A stretch of 64,000 bases of DNA from Streptomyces sp. Root1304. Lineage in GTDB: Bacteria; Actinomycetota; Actinomycetes; Streptomycetales; Streptomycetaceae. Shown here piece by piece: positions 16,833-24,938 of this stretch; the stretch's first letter is position 1, and each line of letters opens with the position of its first letter. Made by a program: the position numbers and the translations under genes. The notes under the pieces were generated by a model, which was given only the letters and a program-made list of their open reading frames with translations, did not search any database and was not told the DNA's origin. The stretch spans positions 1 to 64,000 of the forward strand of contig NZ_LMEP01000004.1 in NCBI RefSeq assembly GCF_001426405.1, in the 5' to 3' direction.

Positions 16833-16854
16833 CGGTACCGTCTGGATGGTACCG
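16833..16854. promoter_or_regulatory. TetR operator candidate 2 (CGGTACC / GGTACCG)
   Basis: CGGTACC (16833-16839) and GGTACCG (16848-16854) are perfect reverse complements with an 8-bp spacer. They lie 37-58 bp upstream of the AhpD-like start at 16891, in the place of a promoter. Confidence 0.6.
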
Positions 16855-16890
16855 ACCAGTTCCGTCTTGCTCCGGCTCAAGGAGAGCTCC

Positions 16891-17439
16891 ATGCCCCGCC
16901 TGCCCCAACTGACCGTCGAGACCGCCAACGAGGAGCAGCGCGAGCTGCTCGAAGGCACCCTCAAGCAGCTCGGCAAGCTGCCGAACCTCTACGCGGCCCT
17001 CGCCAACGGCCCCTCCGCGCTCCGCGGTTACCTCGCCATGCGCGAGGCCCTGGTCGGCGGCAGCTTCAGCGCCCGGCAGCGTGAGCAGCTCGCGCTCTAC
17101 ATCGCGCAGCGCAACGACTGCACCTACTGCGTCTCCGCGCATACCCTGCGCGGCGGCAAGGTCGGCCTGAGCGAGCAGGAACTGCTCGACACCCGCCGCG
17201 GCACCGACGCCGGCGACCCGCACATGGACCAGGTGCTCCGCTTCGCCGGCGCCGTCATGGCCACCGGCGGCCGCGTCACCGACGAGTCCCTCACCGACGC
17301 CCGCGCCGCCGGCGTGACCGACGCCGAGATCGCGGAGATCGTCGGCCACGTCGCGCTGAACGTGCTGTCGAACTTCTTCAATCACGTTGCGCAGCCGGAC
17401 TTGGACTTTCCGTTGGTCCCGGCCCACCTCGCCGAGTAG
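16891..17439 (+). CDS. Carboxymuconolactone decarboxylase/AhpD-like protein
   Basis: This 182-aa protein carries the peroxidase-related CMD motif NDCTYCVSAHT, with C77, C80 and H84 forming the CxxC-xxx-H redox centre of AhpD. AhpD-type proteins reduce organic peroxides through thiol exchange. ATG at 16891 is preceded by AAGGAGAG at about 8 nt; an upstream in-frame ATG at 16816 would overlap the operator. It is probably controlled by the divergent TetR gene and responds to oxidative or electrophilic stress. A substrate-specific role in aromatic metabolism is less likely given the CxxC. Confidence 0.87.
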   Translation: MPRLPQLTVETANEEQRELLEGTLKQLGKLPNLYAALANGPSALRGYLAMREALVGGSFSARQREQLALYIAQRNDCTYCVSAHTLRGGKVGLSEQELLDTRRGTDAGDPHMDQVLRFAGAVMATGGRVTDESLTDARAAGVTDAEIAEIVGHVALNVLSNFFNHVAQPDLDFPLVPAHLAE

Positions 17440-17593
17440 AGTCTTCGCGGCCGAGCAGGGGTGCCGGGCGCGCAGAGGCGTCCGGCACCCCTGCGGCTGT
17501 TGGTGACAGACCGACTGGGGCGATCGAAGCGGGTGGCCGACCATTCACCCGGTGCGAGGAACTGCCGCCTGCGCGCGGCAGGGGGGAATTCAC

Positions 17594-18607
17594 GTGGACA
17601 TCGACGCAAGAACCCTTCGGACCTTCCGCGAGGTGACCCTGACCGGGTCCTTCACCCAGGCGGCGCGACGCCTCGGGTACTCGCAGTCCAGCGTCACGGC
17701 ACAGATGCGTGCCCTGGAGAGGCAGGTGGGAGAACCCGTCTTCGAGCGGCTTCCCAACGGGGTCCGGCTCACCCACTCCGGAACCGTCCTGCGTGACTAC
17801 GCGCGCCAGATCCTCACTCTCGTCGGCGAGATGGAGACCGCCCTGCGCCGGCCCGCGGCCAACCCGCCCCGGCTGACCGTCGGGATCGTCCCCGCCCTCG
17901 CGTACGGGCAGCAGCTCGCCCGGGTCACCCACCTCGGGCGGCGGCTGCTCTCCGGCGTCCAGCTCGCCCTGCGCGTGATGGGGACCGCCGAGGTGCACGA
18001 CGCCTTCCGGTCCGGAGCGATCGACGGGGCCCTCGTGCTCACCGTCGTCGACGCGGACGACCCGGCCGCTCTTTTAGCCGACCAGCTGCACACCGAACGC
18101 TCCGACGACCTGACAGAAGTGCGCCTCCAGGAAGTCGAGTTCGTGCCCGTCACGAGCGTCGGACACCGGCGCGGCAACCTCGGCCGCCAGGTCGTCATCG
18201 CCGACCCCGACTGTCCCTCGCAGCGCTGGCTGCCCGAGTTCCTCCGCCTGCGCTGCGACAGCCCTCCCGAGATCCACGAGCTCGGCTCCATGGCCGGCGT
18301 CCGCGCCGCCACCCAGTCCGGCCTCGGCTGCGCCATGCTCCCCATGGCCCTCGCCGCCTCCCACCAGGAGGCCGGCGGACTGCGGCCCCTCCCGGGCGTC
18401 CCCCGGATGCGGTGGAACGCGTCCCTGGTCCACGGCCGCCCCGAGACCCGGCCCGCGCTCGACTGGCAGAACCTGACGGAGACCCTCCGTCAGGCCACCG
18501 CCCTCTCCTGCGTGGTCCGCCCCGACGAGCCCGGCCCCGAGAGCGCGTCCGTCGTCCTCGACGGAGGGACCGCCGCCCTCGACCCGGACCCGAGCATCGC
18601 CTCGTAA
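17594..18607 (+). CDS. LysR-family regulator with a TTA codon
   Basis: This 337-aa regulator starts at the GTG at 17594 after GGGGGGAA. The N-terminal winged helix is visible as LRTFREVTLTGSFTQAARRLGYSQ followed by QSSVTAQMRALERQ. Residues about 95-300 form the periplasmic-binding-like effector domain, and the last 30 residues are an acidic/Pro tail. Codon 161 (18074-18076) is TTA, which in Streptomyces is read only by the bldA leucyl-tRNA, so translation may be delayed until development or antibiotic production. No divergent target gene is adjacent; the genes it controls are unknown. Confidence 0.87.
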   Translation: MDIDARTLRTFREVTLTGSFTQAARRLGYSQSSVTAQMRALERQVGEPVFERLPNGVRLTHSGTVLRDYARQILTLVGEMETALRRPAANPPRLTVGIVPALAYGQQLARVTHLGRRLLSGVQLALRVMGTAEVHDAFRSGAIDGALVLTVVDADDPAALLADQLHTERSDDLTEVRLQEVEFVPVTSVGHRRGNLGRQVVIADPDCPSQRWLPEFLRLRCDSPPEIHELGSMAGVRAATQSGLGCAMLPMALAASHQEAGGLRPLPGVPRMRWNASLVHGRPETRPALDWQNLTETLRQATALSCVVRPDEPGPESASVVLDGGTAALDPDPSIAS

Positions 18608-18629
18608 CCCGCCCCACTCCTCACAGACC

Positions 18630-18709
18630 GGTGCCACGGCGCACCGCCGCCTCCCCCCGGCCCCACCCCCGACCGGGTCCTTACGGGAGCGACGGCGCGC
18701 CGTGGCACC
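18630..18709. terminator. Large inverted repeat between convergent regulators
   Basis: GGTGCCACGGCGC (18630-18642) and GCGCCGTGGCACC (18697-18709) are perfect 13-bp reverse complements separated by 54 nt. They lie between the converging ends of the LysR gene and the Lrp gene. The loop is too long for a classical terminator, but the symmetry suits a bidirectional one. Confidence 0.45.
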
Positions 18710-18781
18710 TCCTTTCGCCCGCACCGCGTCCGGCACCTCTCTTCGTCCGCACCGCGTCCGGCAGCTCCCGGCCGCCGCCCC

Positions 18782-19873
18782 TCAGTGCTCGGGCAGCCCC
18801 AGCGGGACCCGGCCCGTGGCCCGCCCGTGCTCGTCGAGGAGCCAGCTCATCCGCTTGGGGGAGTGCAGGGCCACCGTCCGGTCCCGTACCTCCAGGGCCG
18901 GGAAACGCTCCGCGAGCAGCGCCTCGAAGCGGTCCACCGCACCGAGGCCGTGCAGCCAGACCAGGACGAGCAGGTTGTACGGGCCGCTCACCGACACGCA
19001 CATCCGCACCTGCTCCAGCCGGGCGAGAGCATGGCCCGTCTGCTCCAGGAGCGCGTGCGGTACCGAGGTCCGGTAGACCACCGTCGTGGACAGCCCCGCC
19101 ATCGGATGCGCCAGGTCGCAGCGCAGCGTGATGTCCCCGTCCCGGAGCATCCGCTGGAGCCGGCGCCGGGCCGTGTGCTCGCTCATGCCCGTCAGCGCGC
19201 CGAGTTCCCCGTAGCCGAGCCGTCCGTCGGCACCGAGCGCGGTGAGGAGTGCCTGGTCCTGCGGCGACGGCCGCTCGTGGAGATGGGTGCTGTAGGTGCG
19301 TGGCCGGGCGGCCGGGCCGCCGCCCAGTTCGGCGCGCCCGGCGGGGTTCATCGCCCGCATCCGCCAGTCGCGGCCCTCTCCGTACAGCGTGATGCCCAGC
19401 CGGGTCCGGGTGGAGCGGACGCCGCGGAGACCGCCGATCCCCCGGTGCACCGCACGCCCCAGGGACGGCAGGTCCGGGGCGGCGACGGAGAGGAACAGGT
19501 CGAAGTCCCCGGCCGTCTCGTCGACGCTGAACACCCAGGGCAGCGCCGTCACCGCCGCGCTCACCCGGTCGAAGGCGCGCGGCCGGCAGCGCACCTCCAC
19601 ATAGGCGACCGTGGCCGTCTTCGCCGCGTCGTACGCGGTGACCCAGGCGAGCCCCTCGGCGCGGAGCCGTTCGAAGCGGCGGGCGGCCGTCGTCGCGTTC
19701 ACGCCGAGCGCCTGCCCGATCCGGGTCCACGGCGCCCGGGGGGCCGCCTGCAGGGCGTCGATCAGCGCCAGATCCAGCTCGGAGAAGCCGGCGAGAGCGC
19801 CCTCCGTGCGGGAATCCGGTGCGGAGGCGTCCTCTCTGAGGCTTTCCGGCATTCCGGAAGGGTTCTCGCTCAC
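18782..19873 (-). CDS. Lrp/AsnC-family regulator with two HTH-ligand modules
   Basis: This 363-aa protein contains two Lrp-like units. The first HTH is at about residues 30-75 (LIDALQAAPRAPWTRIG, then NATTAARRFERL), followed by a RAM-like region. The second HTH is at about 210-245 (LGYGELGALTGMSEHTARRRLQR), followed by another effector domain. Single-unit Lrp proteins are about 150 aa, so this is the tandem form. I place the start at the GTG at 19873, because TACGAT lies 7 nt upstream as a possible -10 for a leaderless transcript; the ATG at 19852 is the alternative. It is divergent from an MFS/amidohydrolase operon, its probable target. Confidence 0.83.
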   Translation of the reverse strand: MSENPSGMPESLREDASAPDSRTEGALAGFSELDLALIDALQAAPRAPWTRIGQALGVNATTAARRFERLRAEGLAWVTAYDAAKTATVAYVEVRCRPRAFDRVSAAVTALPWVFSVDETAGDFDLFLSVAAPDLPSLGRAVHRGIGGLRGVRSTRTRLGITLYGEGRDWRMRAMNPAGRAELGGGPAARPRTYSTHLHERPSPQDQALLTALGADGRLGYGELGALTGMSEHTARRRLQRMLRDGDITLRCDLAHPMAGLSTTVVYRTSVPHALLEQTGHALARLEQVRMCVSVSGPYNLLVLVWLHGLGAVDRFEALLAERFPALEVRDRTVALHSPKRMSWLLDEHGRATGRVPLGLPEH

Positions 19874-19936
19874 GGACCGGATCGTAGGGGCACTTCCGGC
19901 CGACCACCAGATTCGGCCACCGGTGAGAGGAGTACT

Positions 19937-21229
19937 GTGCCTGCTCCGACCCTTCCCGCGTCCCCGGGGGCGTCGGCCGCACACCGCAGAACCGTCCGCG
20001 TCACGGTCGTCCTGCTCTTCGCGGCCTGGCTGGTCGACTACGCCGACCGGCTCGTGATCAACCTCGTCCTGCCCTCCCTCGGTGCCGAGTTCGACCTCGA
20101 CCGCACCCAGCAGGGGCTCGTCGTCTCCGCCTTCTTCCTCGCCTACGCCCTCTGCCAGATCCCCGGCGGCCTGCTCGCCGACCGGTTCGGCGGCCGGCGG
20201 GTGACCCTCTGGGCGCTGCTGACCTGGTCGGTCTTCACCGCCCTCACCGGCTTCGCCTGGTCCTTCGCCGTGCTGCTCGCCCTGCGCTTCGCCTTCGGTG
20301 CGGCCGAGGGGATCTTCCCGCCCGCCGCGACGAAGGTCCTGGTCGAGCGGACCCGGCCCGAGGAGCGCATGAGCGCCAACGGCACGGTCATGAGCTCCAA
20401 CGCCCTCGCCGCCGTCATCACCCCGCTGTGCGTCGCCCCGCTCGTCGCGGTCTTCGGCTGGCGCTCGGCCTTCTGGTCGACCGCCGCCCTCGGCGTCTTC
20501 GCCCTCCTCGCCGTACGCCGCTGGCTCCCGGCCCCCCTGCCCCGTACGGAAGACGCGCGGGACGCCGCCCCCGGGACCGCCCGGCCGGCCCTCCGCGCGG
20601 TCCTCGGCAAGGGTGTCCTGTGGCGCTTCGCCTTCATGATGTTCGGCTACAACACGATCGTCTGGGGGCTCAACACCTGGGTCCCGTCGTATCTCAGCGA
20701 GGAACACGGGGTCTCCCTCACCTCGGCGGGAGCCCTCATCGCCGTCCCCGCGCTCGGTGCCGCGCTCGCCACCGTCCTCGGCGGGCGGCTCGCCGACCGG
20801 CTCGGCGGCCACCACCGCAGGATCATCGTCCCCGGCATGGCCGTCGCGGCCGTCGCCCTCCTCCTCATGGCGGGCTCGCCCTCCGTCGCCGGCTTCGTCG
20901 TCTTCGGCACCGTCGCCGTCTTCGCCGCCTCCCTCGCGTACATGCCGATCTTCGCCGTCCCCCTCGCCGGTCTCTCCCCGGCGTACGTGGGCGCGGGCAG
21001 CGCCGTCGTGATCTTCGGCGGCCAGGTCGCCGGCATGATCGCCCCGCCCGTCATGGGGGCCCTCGCCGACGCCTTCTCCTTCCAGGTCGCCTTCGGCTTC
21101 CTCGTCCTCGGCGCGCTGATCGCCGCCGTCATGGCCTGCCTCACCCCCCAGGACGCGGCCGCCTTCCGCGCCGCCGCCGGCGAACCGGCGACGACCCCGT
21201 CCCCCAGCACCGCAAAGGACCCCGCATGA
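19937..21229 (+). CDS. MFS transporter, anion:cation symporter-like
   Basis: This 430-aa permease has twelve predicted membrane segments. The MFS loop motif after helix 2 is GGLLADRFGGRRVTLW, and a degenerate copy lies after helix 8 (GGRLADRLGGHHRR). LVDYADRLVINLVLPSLG in helix 1 resembles the ACS (anion:cation symporter) group that imports organic acids. GTG at 19937 is preceded by GAGAGGAG. It overlaps the M20 hydrolase by ATGA, so the pair probably imports and hydrolyses an N-acyl or amide substrate under control of the divergent Lrp-like regulator. Confidence 0.87.
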   Translation: MPAPTLPASPGASAAHRRTVRVTVVLLFAAWLVDYADRLVINLVLPSLGAEFDLDRTQQGLVVSAFFLAYALCQIPGGLLADRFGGRRVTLWALLTWSVFTALTGFAWSFAVLLALRFAFGAAEGIFPPAATKVLVERTRPEERMSANGTVMSSNALAAVITPLCVAPLVAVFGWRSAFWSTAALGVFALLAVRRWLPAPLPRTEDARDAAPGTARPALRAVLGKGVLWRFAFMMFGYNTIVWGLNTWVPSYLSEEHGVSLTSAGALIAVPALGAALATVLGGRLADRLGGHHRRIIVPGMAVAAVALLLMAGSPSVAGFVVFGTVAVFAASLAYMPIFAVPLAGLSPAYVGAGSAVVIFGGQVAGMIAPPVMGALADAFSFQVAFGFLVLGALIAAVMACLTPQDAAAFRAAAGEPATTPSPSTAKDPA

Positions 21230-22530
21230 CCACCGAAGCCGCCGCCACCTCCCTCGCCCCGCTCCTCTCCGGCCTCGACGGACGGCTGCCGGACCTCCTC
21301 GCCCTCTACGAGGACCTGCACGCCCATCCCGAGCTGTCGTTCCAGGAGTTCCGCACCGCCGGAGTCGTCGCCGGGCGGCTGCGGGCCCAGGGCTGGGAGG
21401 TCACCGAGGGCGTCGGGCGCACCGGAGTCGTCGGCGTCCTCGCCAACGGGCCCGGCCCCGTCGTCCTGCTCCGCGCCGACATGGACGCCCTCCCCGTCAA
21501 GGAGGAGACCGGACTGCCGTACGCCTCCACCGCGACCGGCACCGACCCCGACGGCAACGAGGTGCCCGTCATGCACGCCTGCGGGCACGACATGCACGTC
21601 ACCTGTCTGCTCGGCGCCACCGCCCAGCTCGCCGCCCACCGGGAGGCCTGGCAGGGCACGGTCGTCGCCGTCTTCCAGCCCGCCGAGGAGGTCGGCGGCG
21701 CGCCCGCCATGATCGAGGACGGCTTCCTCGACCGCTTCCCGCGCGCCGAGGTCTGCCTCGGCCAGCACGTGGCCCCCGCTCCGGTCGGCTTCGTGGGGAC
21801 CCGGCCGGGCCCGGTGATGGCGGCCTCCGACAGCTTCCGGGTGACCCTCTTCGGCCGGGGCGGCCACGGTTCCTCCCCGGAGACGGCCGTCGACCCCGTG
21901 GTGCTCGCCGCGGCGGTCGTGATGCGGCTGCAGACGGTGGTCTCCCGGGAGATCGGTCCCGCGCAGACCGGTGCCGTCACCGTCGGCGCGCTGCACGCCG
22001 GGACGAAGGAGAACATCATCCCGGACACCGCAGAGCTGTGGATCAACGTCCGCTCGACGACCCCGGCCGTGCGGGAGCGGATCCTGGCCGCCGTCACGCG
22101 CATCGTCCGGGCCGAGGCCGTCGCCTCGGGTGCCCCCAAGGAGCCCGAGTTCACCCCGCTCAACTCCTTCCCGGTCACCGTCAACGACGCGGCGGCGACG
22201 GCCGTGGTGCAGGACTCCCTCACCGAAGTCCTCGGCGAGGGACGGGTCTTCACGCTCACCCAGATCATCACCGGCAGCGAGGACTTCGGCACCTTCGGGA
22301 CCGCGCTCGGCGTCCCCTCCGTCTTCTGGCACTTCGGTGGCGCCGACCCCGCCCTCTACGCGGGCATCGACCCCGGCTCCCTCCTGGAGGACGGCCTCCC
22401 GGACACCGTCCCCGCCAACCACTCGCCGCACTTCGCCCCCGTTCCCGGGCCGACCGTCCCCCTCGGCGTGACGGCCCTGCTCGCGGCCGCCGCCCCGTGG
22501 CTGACGAGGACGGCCGTCCCCGGCGCCTGA
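21226..22530 (+). CDS. M20-family metallo-amidohydrolase (hippurate hydrolase-like)
   Basis: This 434-aa protein shows the M20D pattern: DLHAHPELSFQE near the N-terminus, RADMDALPVKEETGLPY, HACGHDMHVTCLLG with metal-binding Cys/His, PAEEVGGAP with the catalytic Glu, and GRGGHGSSPETAVDPV in the dimerisation lid domain. Family members cleave N-acyl amino acids such as hippurate, indole-acetyl amides or N-acetyl-diaminopimelate. It is translationally coupled to the MFS gene. The Lrp neighbour supports an amino-acid conjugate as substrate. Confidence 0.9.
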   Translation: MTTEAAATSLAPLLSGLDGRLPDLLALYEDLHAHPELSFQEFRTAGVVAGRLRAQGWEVTEGVGRTGVVGVLANGPGPVVLLRADMDALPVKEETGLPYASTATGTDPDGNEVPVMHACGHDMHVTCLLGATAQLAAHREAWQGTVVAVFQPAEEVGGAPAMIEDGFLDRFPRAEVCLGQHVAPAPVGFVGTRPGPVMAASDSFRVTLFGRGGHGSSPETAVDPVVLAAAVVMRLQTVVSREIGPAQTGAVTVGALHAGTKENIIPDTAELWINVRSTTPAVRERILAAVTRIVRAEAVASGAPKEPEFTPLNSFPVTVNDAAATAVVQDSLTEVLGEGRVFTLTQIITGSEDFGTFGTALGVPSVFWHFGGADPALYAGIDPGSLLEDGLPDTVPANHSPHFAPVPGPTVPLGVTALLAAAAPWLTRTAVPGA

Positions 22531-22561
22531 CACCGGACCGCGCGCCACCTCTCGGACGCGA

Positions 22562-23743
22562 TCAGGTGGTCGTCCCGTACCGCGCGAGCAGCCGGGCGCG
22601 GCGGGACGGCTGGAGGTTGGCGCGGGTGATGTCGCCGTCGTAGTGCGCCAGGACGCGGGGGTCCATGACCCGGCGCCAGAGCGGCGGGACGTAGGCGAGG
22701 ACGATCATCCCGGCGTAGCCGGTCGGCATCTCGGGGGCCTCCTCGAAGTGGCGCAGCGCCTGGTAGCGGCGGGTGGGGTGGGCGTGGTGGTCGCTGTGCC
22801 GCTGGAGGTGGTAGAGGAAGACGTTGGAGGCGACGTTGTCGCTGTTCCAGCTGTGGCGCGGGGCGCAGCGCTCGTACCGGCCGCTCGCGAGGAGTTGGCG
22901 CTTGAGGCCGTAGTGCTCGGTGTAGTTGATGACTTCGAGCAGACAGAAGCCGAACACCGCCTGCCCCGCGAGATACGGCAGGACCCCCGGCCCGAAGGCG
23001 AGCGCGAGCGCGGCGAAGAGTGCGAACGACAGCGACCAGGAGCCGAGGACGGTGTTGCGCGGGCTCCACACGGACCGGCCCCTGCGGGCGAGCCGGCGCT
23101 TCTCCAGACGCCAGGCCGAGGTCAGGCTGCCGGCGACGGTCCGGGGCAGGAACCGCCAGAAGCTCTCGCCGAGCCGGGCGCTCGCCGGGTCCTCGGGGGT
23201 GGCGACGCGGATGTGGTGGCCGTGGTTGTGCTCGACGTAGAAGTGGCCGTACCAGGTCTGGGCGAGCGCGATCCGGGACAGCCTGCGCTCCAGCGACTCC
23301 GTCTTGTGCCCGAGTTCATGGGCGGTGTTGATCGCGATGCCCGCGACGCCGCCGAGGGTGAACATGAGCCCGATCCGGTCCACGACGGCGAGGTCGCCCC
23401 GGGCGATCAGCCAGCAGCCGAGGACGAGGCCGGCGTACTGGAGGGGCAGGTAGAGGTACGTGCACCAGCGGTAGTAGCGGTCCTGTTCGAGGTGGGCGAG
23501 CGCGCTGTCGGGCGGGTTGGCCGAGTCCTTGCCGATGAGGTGGTCGACCACGGGGAAGACCGCGTACAGGACGAGGACCCCGGTCCACCAGAAGACCCGC
23601 AGCCCGGTCGCGGACACCAGGCCCCAGGAGAGGAACGGGAAGGCCGGGATCAGCAGGCCGAGGAGCCAGAGCCAGCGCTTGGGATCGCGCCAGACGGCGG
23701 GGACCGTCGGGGGTGTCGCGGGAGGGTCGCTGTGCAGGGCCAT
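22562..23743 (-). CDS. alkB: Alkane 1-monooxygenase (AlkB)
   Basis: This 393-aa membrane di-iron hydroxylase has all the histidine clusters of AlkB: HELGHK, EHNHGHH, NYTEHYG (the AlkB HYG signature) and LQRHSDHHAHPTRRYQ. About six hydrophobic segments surround them. AlkB hydroxylates terminal methyl groups of medium-chain alkanes using electrons from rubredoxin. No rubredoxin or rubredoxin reductase gene is adjacent, and there is no C-terminal rubredoxin fusion, so electrons must come from elsewhere. A TetR gene is divergent at 23868 with an 8-bp dyad between them. Confidence 0.92.
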   Translation of the reverse strand: MALHSDPPATPPTVPAVWRDPKRWLWLLGLLIPAFPFLSWGLVSATGLRVFWWTGVLVLYAVFPVVDHLIGKDSANPPDSALAHLEQDRYYRWCTYLYLPLQYAGLVLGCWLIARGDLAVVDRIGLMFTLGGVAGIAINTAHELGHKTESLERRLSRIALAQTWYGHFYVEHNHGHHIRVATPEDPASARLGESFWRFLPRTVAGSLTSAWRLEKRRLARRGRSVWSPRNTVLGSWSLSFALFAALALAFGPGVLPYLAGQAVFGFCLLEVINYTEHYGLKRQLLASGRYERCAPRHSWNSDNVASNVFLYHLQRHSDHHAHPTRRYQALRHFEEAPEMPTGYAGMIVLAYVPPLWRRVMDPRVLAHYDGDITRANLQPSRRARLLARYGTTT

Positions 23744-23772
23744 GCCGGCTCCTCACGAGGAAGGACACGTGG

Positions 23773-23798
23773 TGGACACTTCACTTGCTCAGTGTCCA
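23773..23798. promoter_or_regulatory. Operator-like dyad in the alkB/TetR intergenic region
   Basis: TGGACACT (23773-23780) and AGTGTCCA (23791-23798) are perfect reverse complements with a 10-bp spacer, 30 bp upstream of the alkB start. It is the best candidate for the binding site of the divergent TetR regulator. Confidence 0.6.
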
Positions 23799-23867
23799 GT
23801 TCTTAGACGTCTCACCCGTGAAGCGTCAATGCTTTGGGCGGGGCCCGATGGATAAAGTGGGGGCACG

Positions 23868-24467
23868 ATGACACGTTTTCGCGAGAGTGTTCGGTCCCTG
23901 TTGCGTGAGCAGGTGCTCGACGCCGCCTACGGCCTCGTCGCCGCCGACGGCTGGGGCGGGCTGCGCATGACCTCCATCGCGCGGGCCGCGGGGATCAGTC
24001 GGCAGACCCTCTACAACGAGTTCGGCTCGAAGGAGGCCATCGGCAACGCGCTGGTCCAGCGCGAGCTGGAGGGCTTCCTCGTCGGCATCCAGCGCGAACT
24101 CGACGCCCACCGGGGCCGGTTGGAGGCCGCGGCCGCGGCCGGGGTCGGCTACGTGCTCCAGCAGGCGGTGGACAACCCGCTGATCAAGAGCGTCCTGGTG
24201 GCGGCGCGCGGCGGCGAGGACGACCTGCTCGCCTATCTCACCACCCGCCCGGAACCGGTCTTCGGTACGGCGATGGCGATGCTGGAGGCGTACGCGACCG
24301 AGGCCTGGCCCGATGTCGACGAGGAGTCGCGGGGCCTCGCGGTGGAGACGATCGTGCGGCTCACCGTCAGCCACATCGTCCAGCCGGTGGCGGACCCCGG
24401 GGAGTCGGCGCGGCGCATCGCCCGGATCACGTCGAGGATCGCGTACCCGGGCGGCGGGGCGGCCTGA
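23868..24467 (+). CDS. TetR-family regulator divergent from alkB
   Basis: This 199-aa protein has an N-terminal HTH with GGLRMTSIARAAGISRQTLYNEFGSKEAI, where the QTLYNEFGSK recognition helix is shared by the AlkX/AlkU regulators found beside alkane hydroxylases in actinomycetes. The C-terminal domain is mainly helical and Ala-rich. The ATG at 23868 follows GGGGGCACG. Position and the palindrome upstream suggest it represses alkB and responds to a fatty acid or alkane-derived ligand; this is by analogy. Confidence 0.85.
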   Translation: MTRFRESVRSLLREQVLDAAYGLVAADGWGGLRMTSIARAAGISRQTLYNEFGSKEAIGNALVQRELEGFLVGIQRELDAHRGRLEAAAAAGVGYVLQQAVDNPLIKSVLVAARGGEDDLLAYLTTRPEPVFGTAMAMLEAYATEAWPDVDEESRGLAVETIVRLTVSHIVQPVADPGESARRIARITSRIAYPGGGAA

Positions 24468-24704
24468 GGGCCGCCGCAGGGAGAAGTGGGCGAGACCTGG
24501 TGGCGGACACGGGGGATCTCCGGCACCAGGCCTCTGTTGAACATTGTACGAGACGGCGGGGTGTGTCCGGTACGTGCCCCCGGGGCGCCTCTCCGACGCG
24601 CGAACCGGGGCCCGGCGGGGTACACCTCCTCTGAGACGCGGATGCGGCCGAGCGCGGGCCCCCTTCCCCTCGGCCGCGTCGCCGGTGACGACGAGGAGGC
24701 CGCC

Positions 24705-24911
24705 GTGGAGGGCAGAAGCAAAGGGTTCGTGCATTCCTTCAACCGCGCCGGCGGCTACGGATTCGTCGTCCCCGTGGGCTCCGAGGAGCAGGTCTACTTC
24801 AGGGCCGAGGACATCGAGGGCGAGGAGCGCACCCTCTCCGAGGGTCAGCAGGTCTCCTTCGTCCTGGTCCTGGGCGACGGCCGCTTCGAGGCGAGGGAAC
24901 TGCGCGTCTGA
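24705..24911 (+). CDS. Small cold-shock-domain-like RNA/DNA-binding protein
   Basis: This 68-aa protein starts at the GTG at 24705 with GAGGAGG upstream. It has a recognisable cold-shock fold: FNRAGGYGFVVPV corresponds to the RNP1 strand (K-GFGFI in CspA) and QVYFRAEDI to RNP2 (VFVHFSAI), followed by GQQVSFVLVLGD like the CSD C-terminal strands. Aromatic surface residues are only partly conserved, so it is a divergent member rather than a standard CspA. It stands alone about 240 bp after the TetR gene and probably has its own promoter. Confidence 0.75.
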   Translation: MEGRSKGFVHSFNRAGGYGFVVPVGSEEQVYFRAEDIEGEERTLSEGQQVSFVLVLGDGRFEARELRV

Positions 24912-24938
24912 ACCCGGAGGGCCCCCGCCCCCCGAGGG

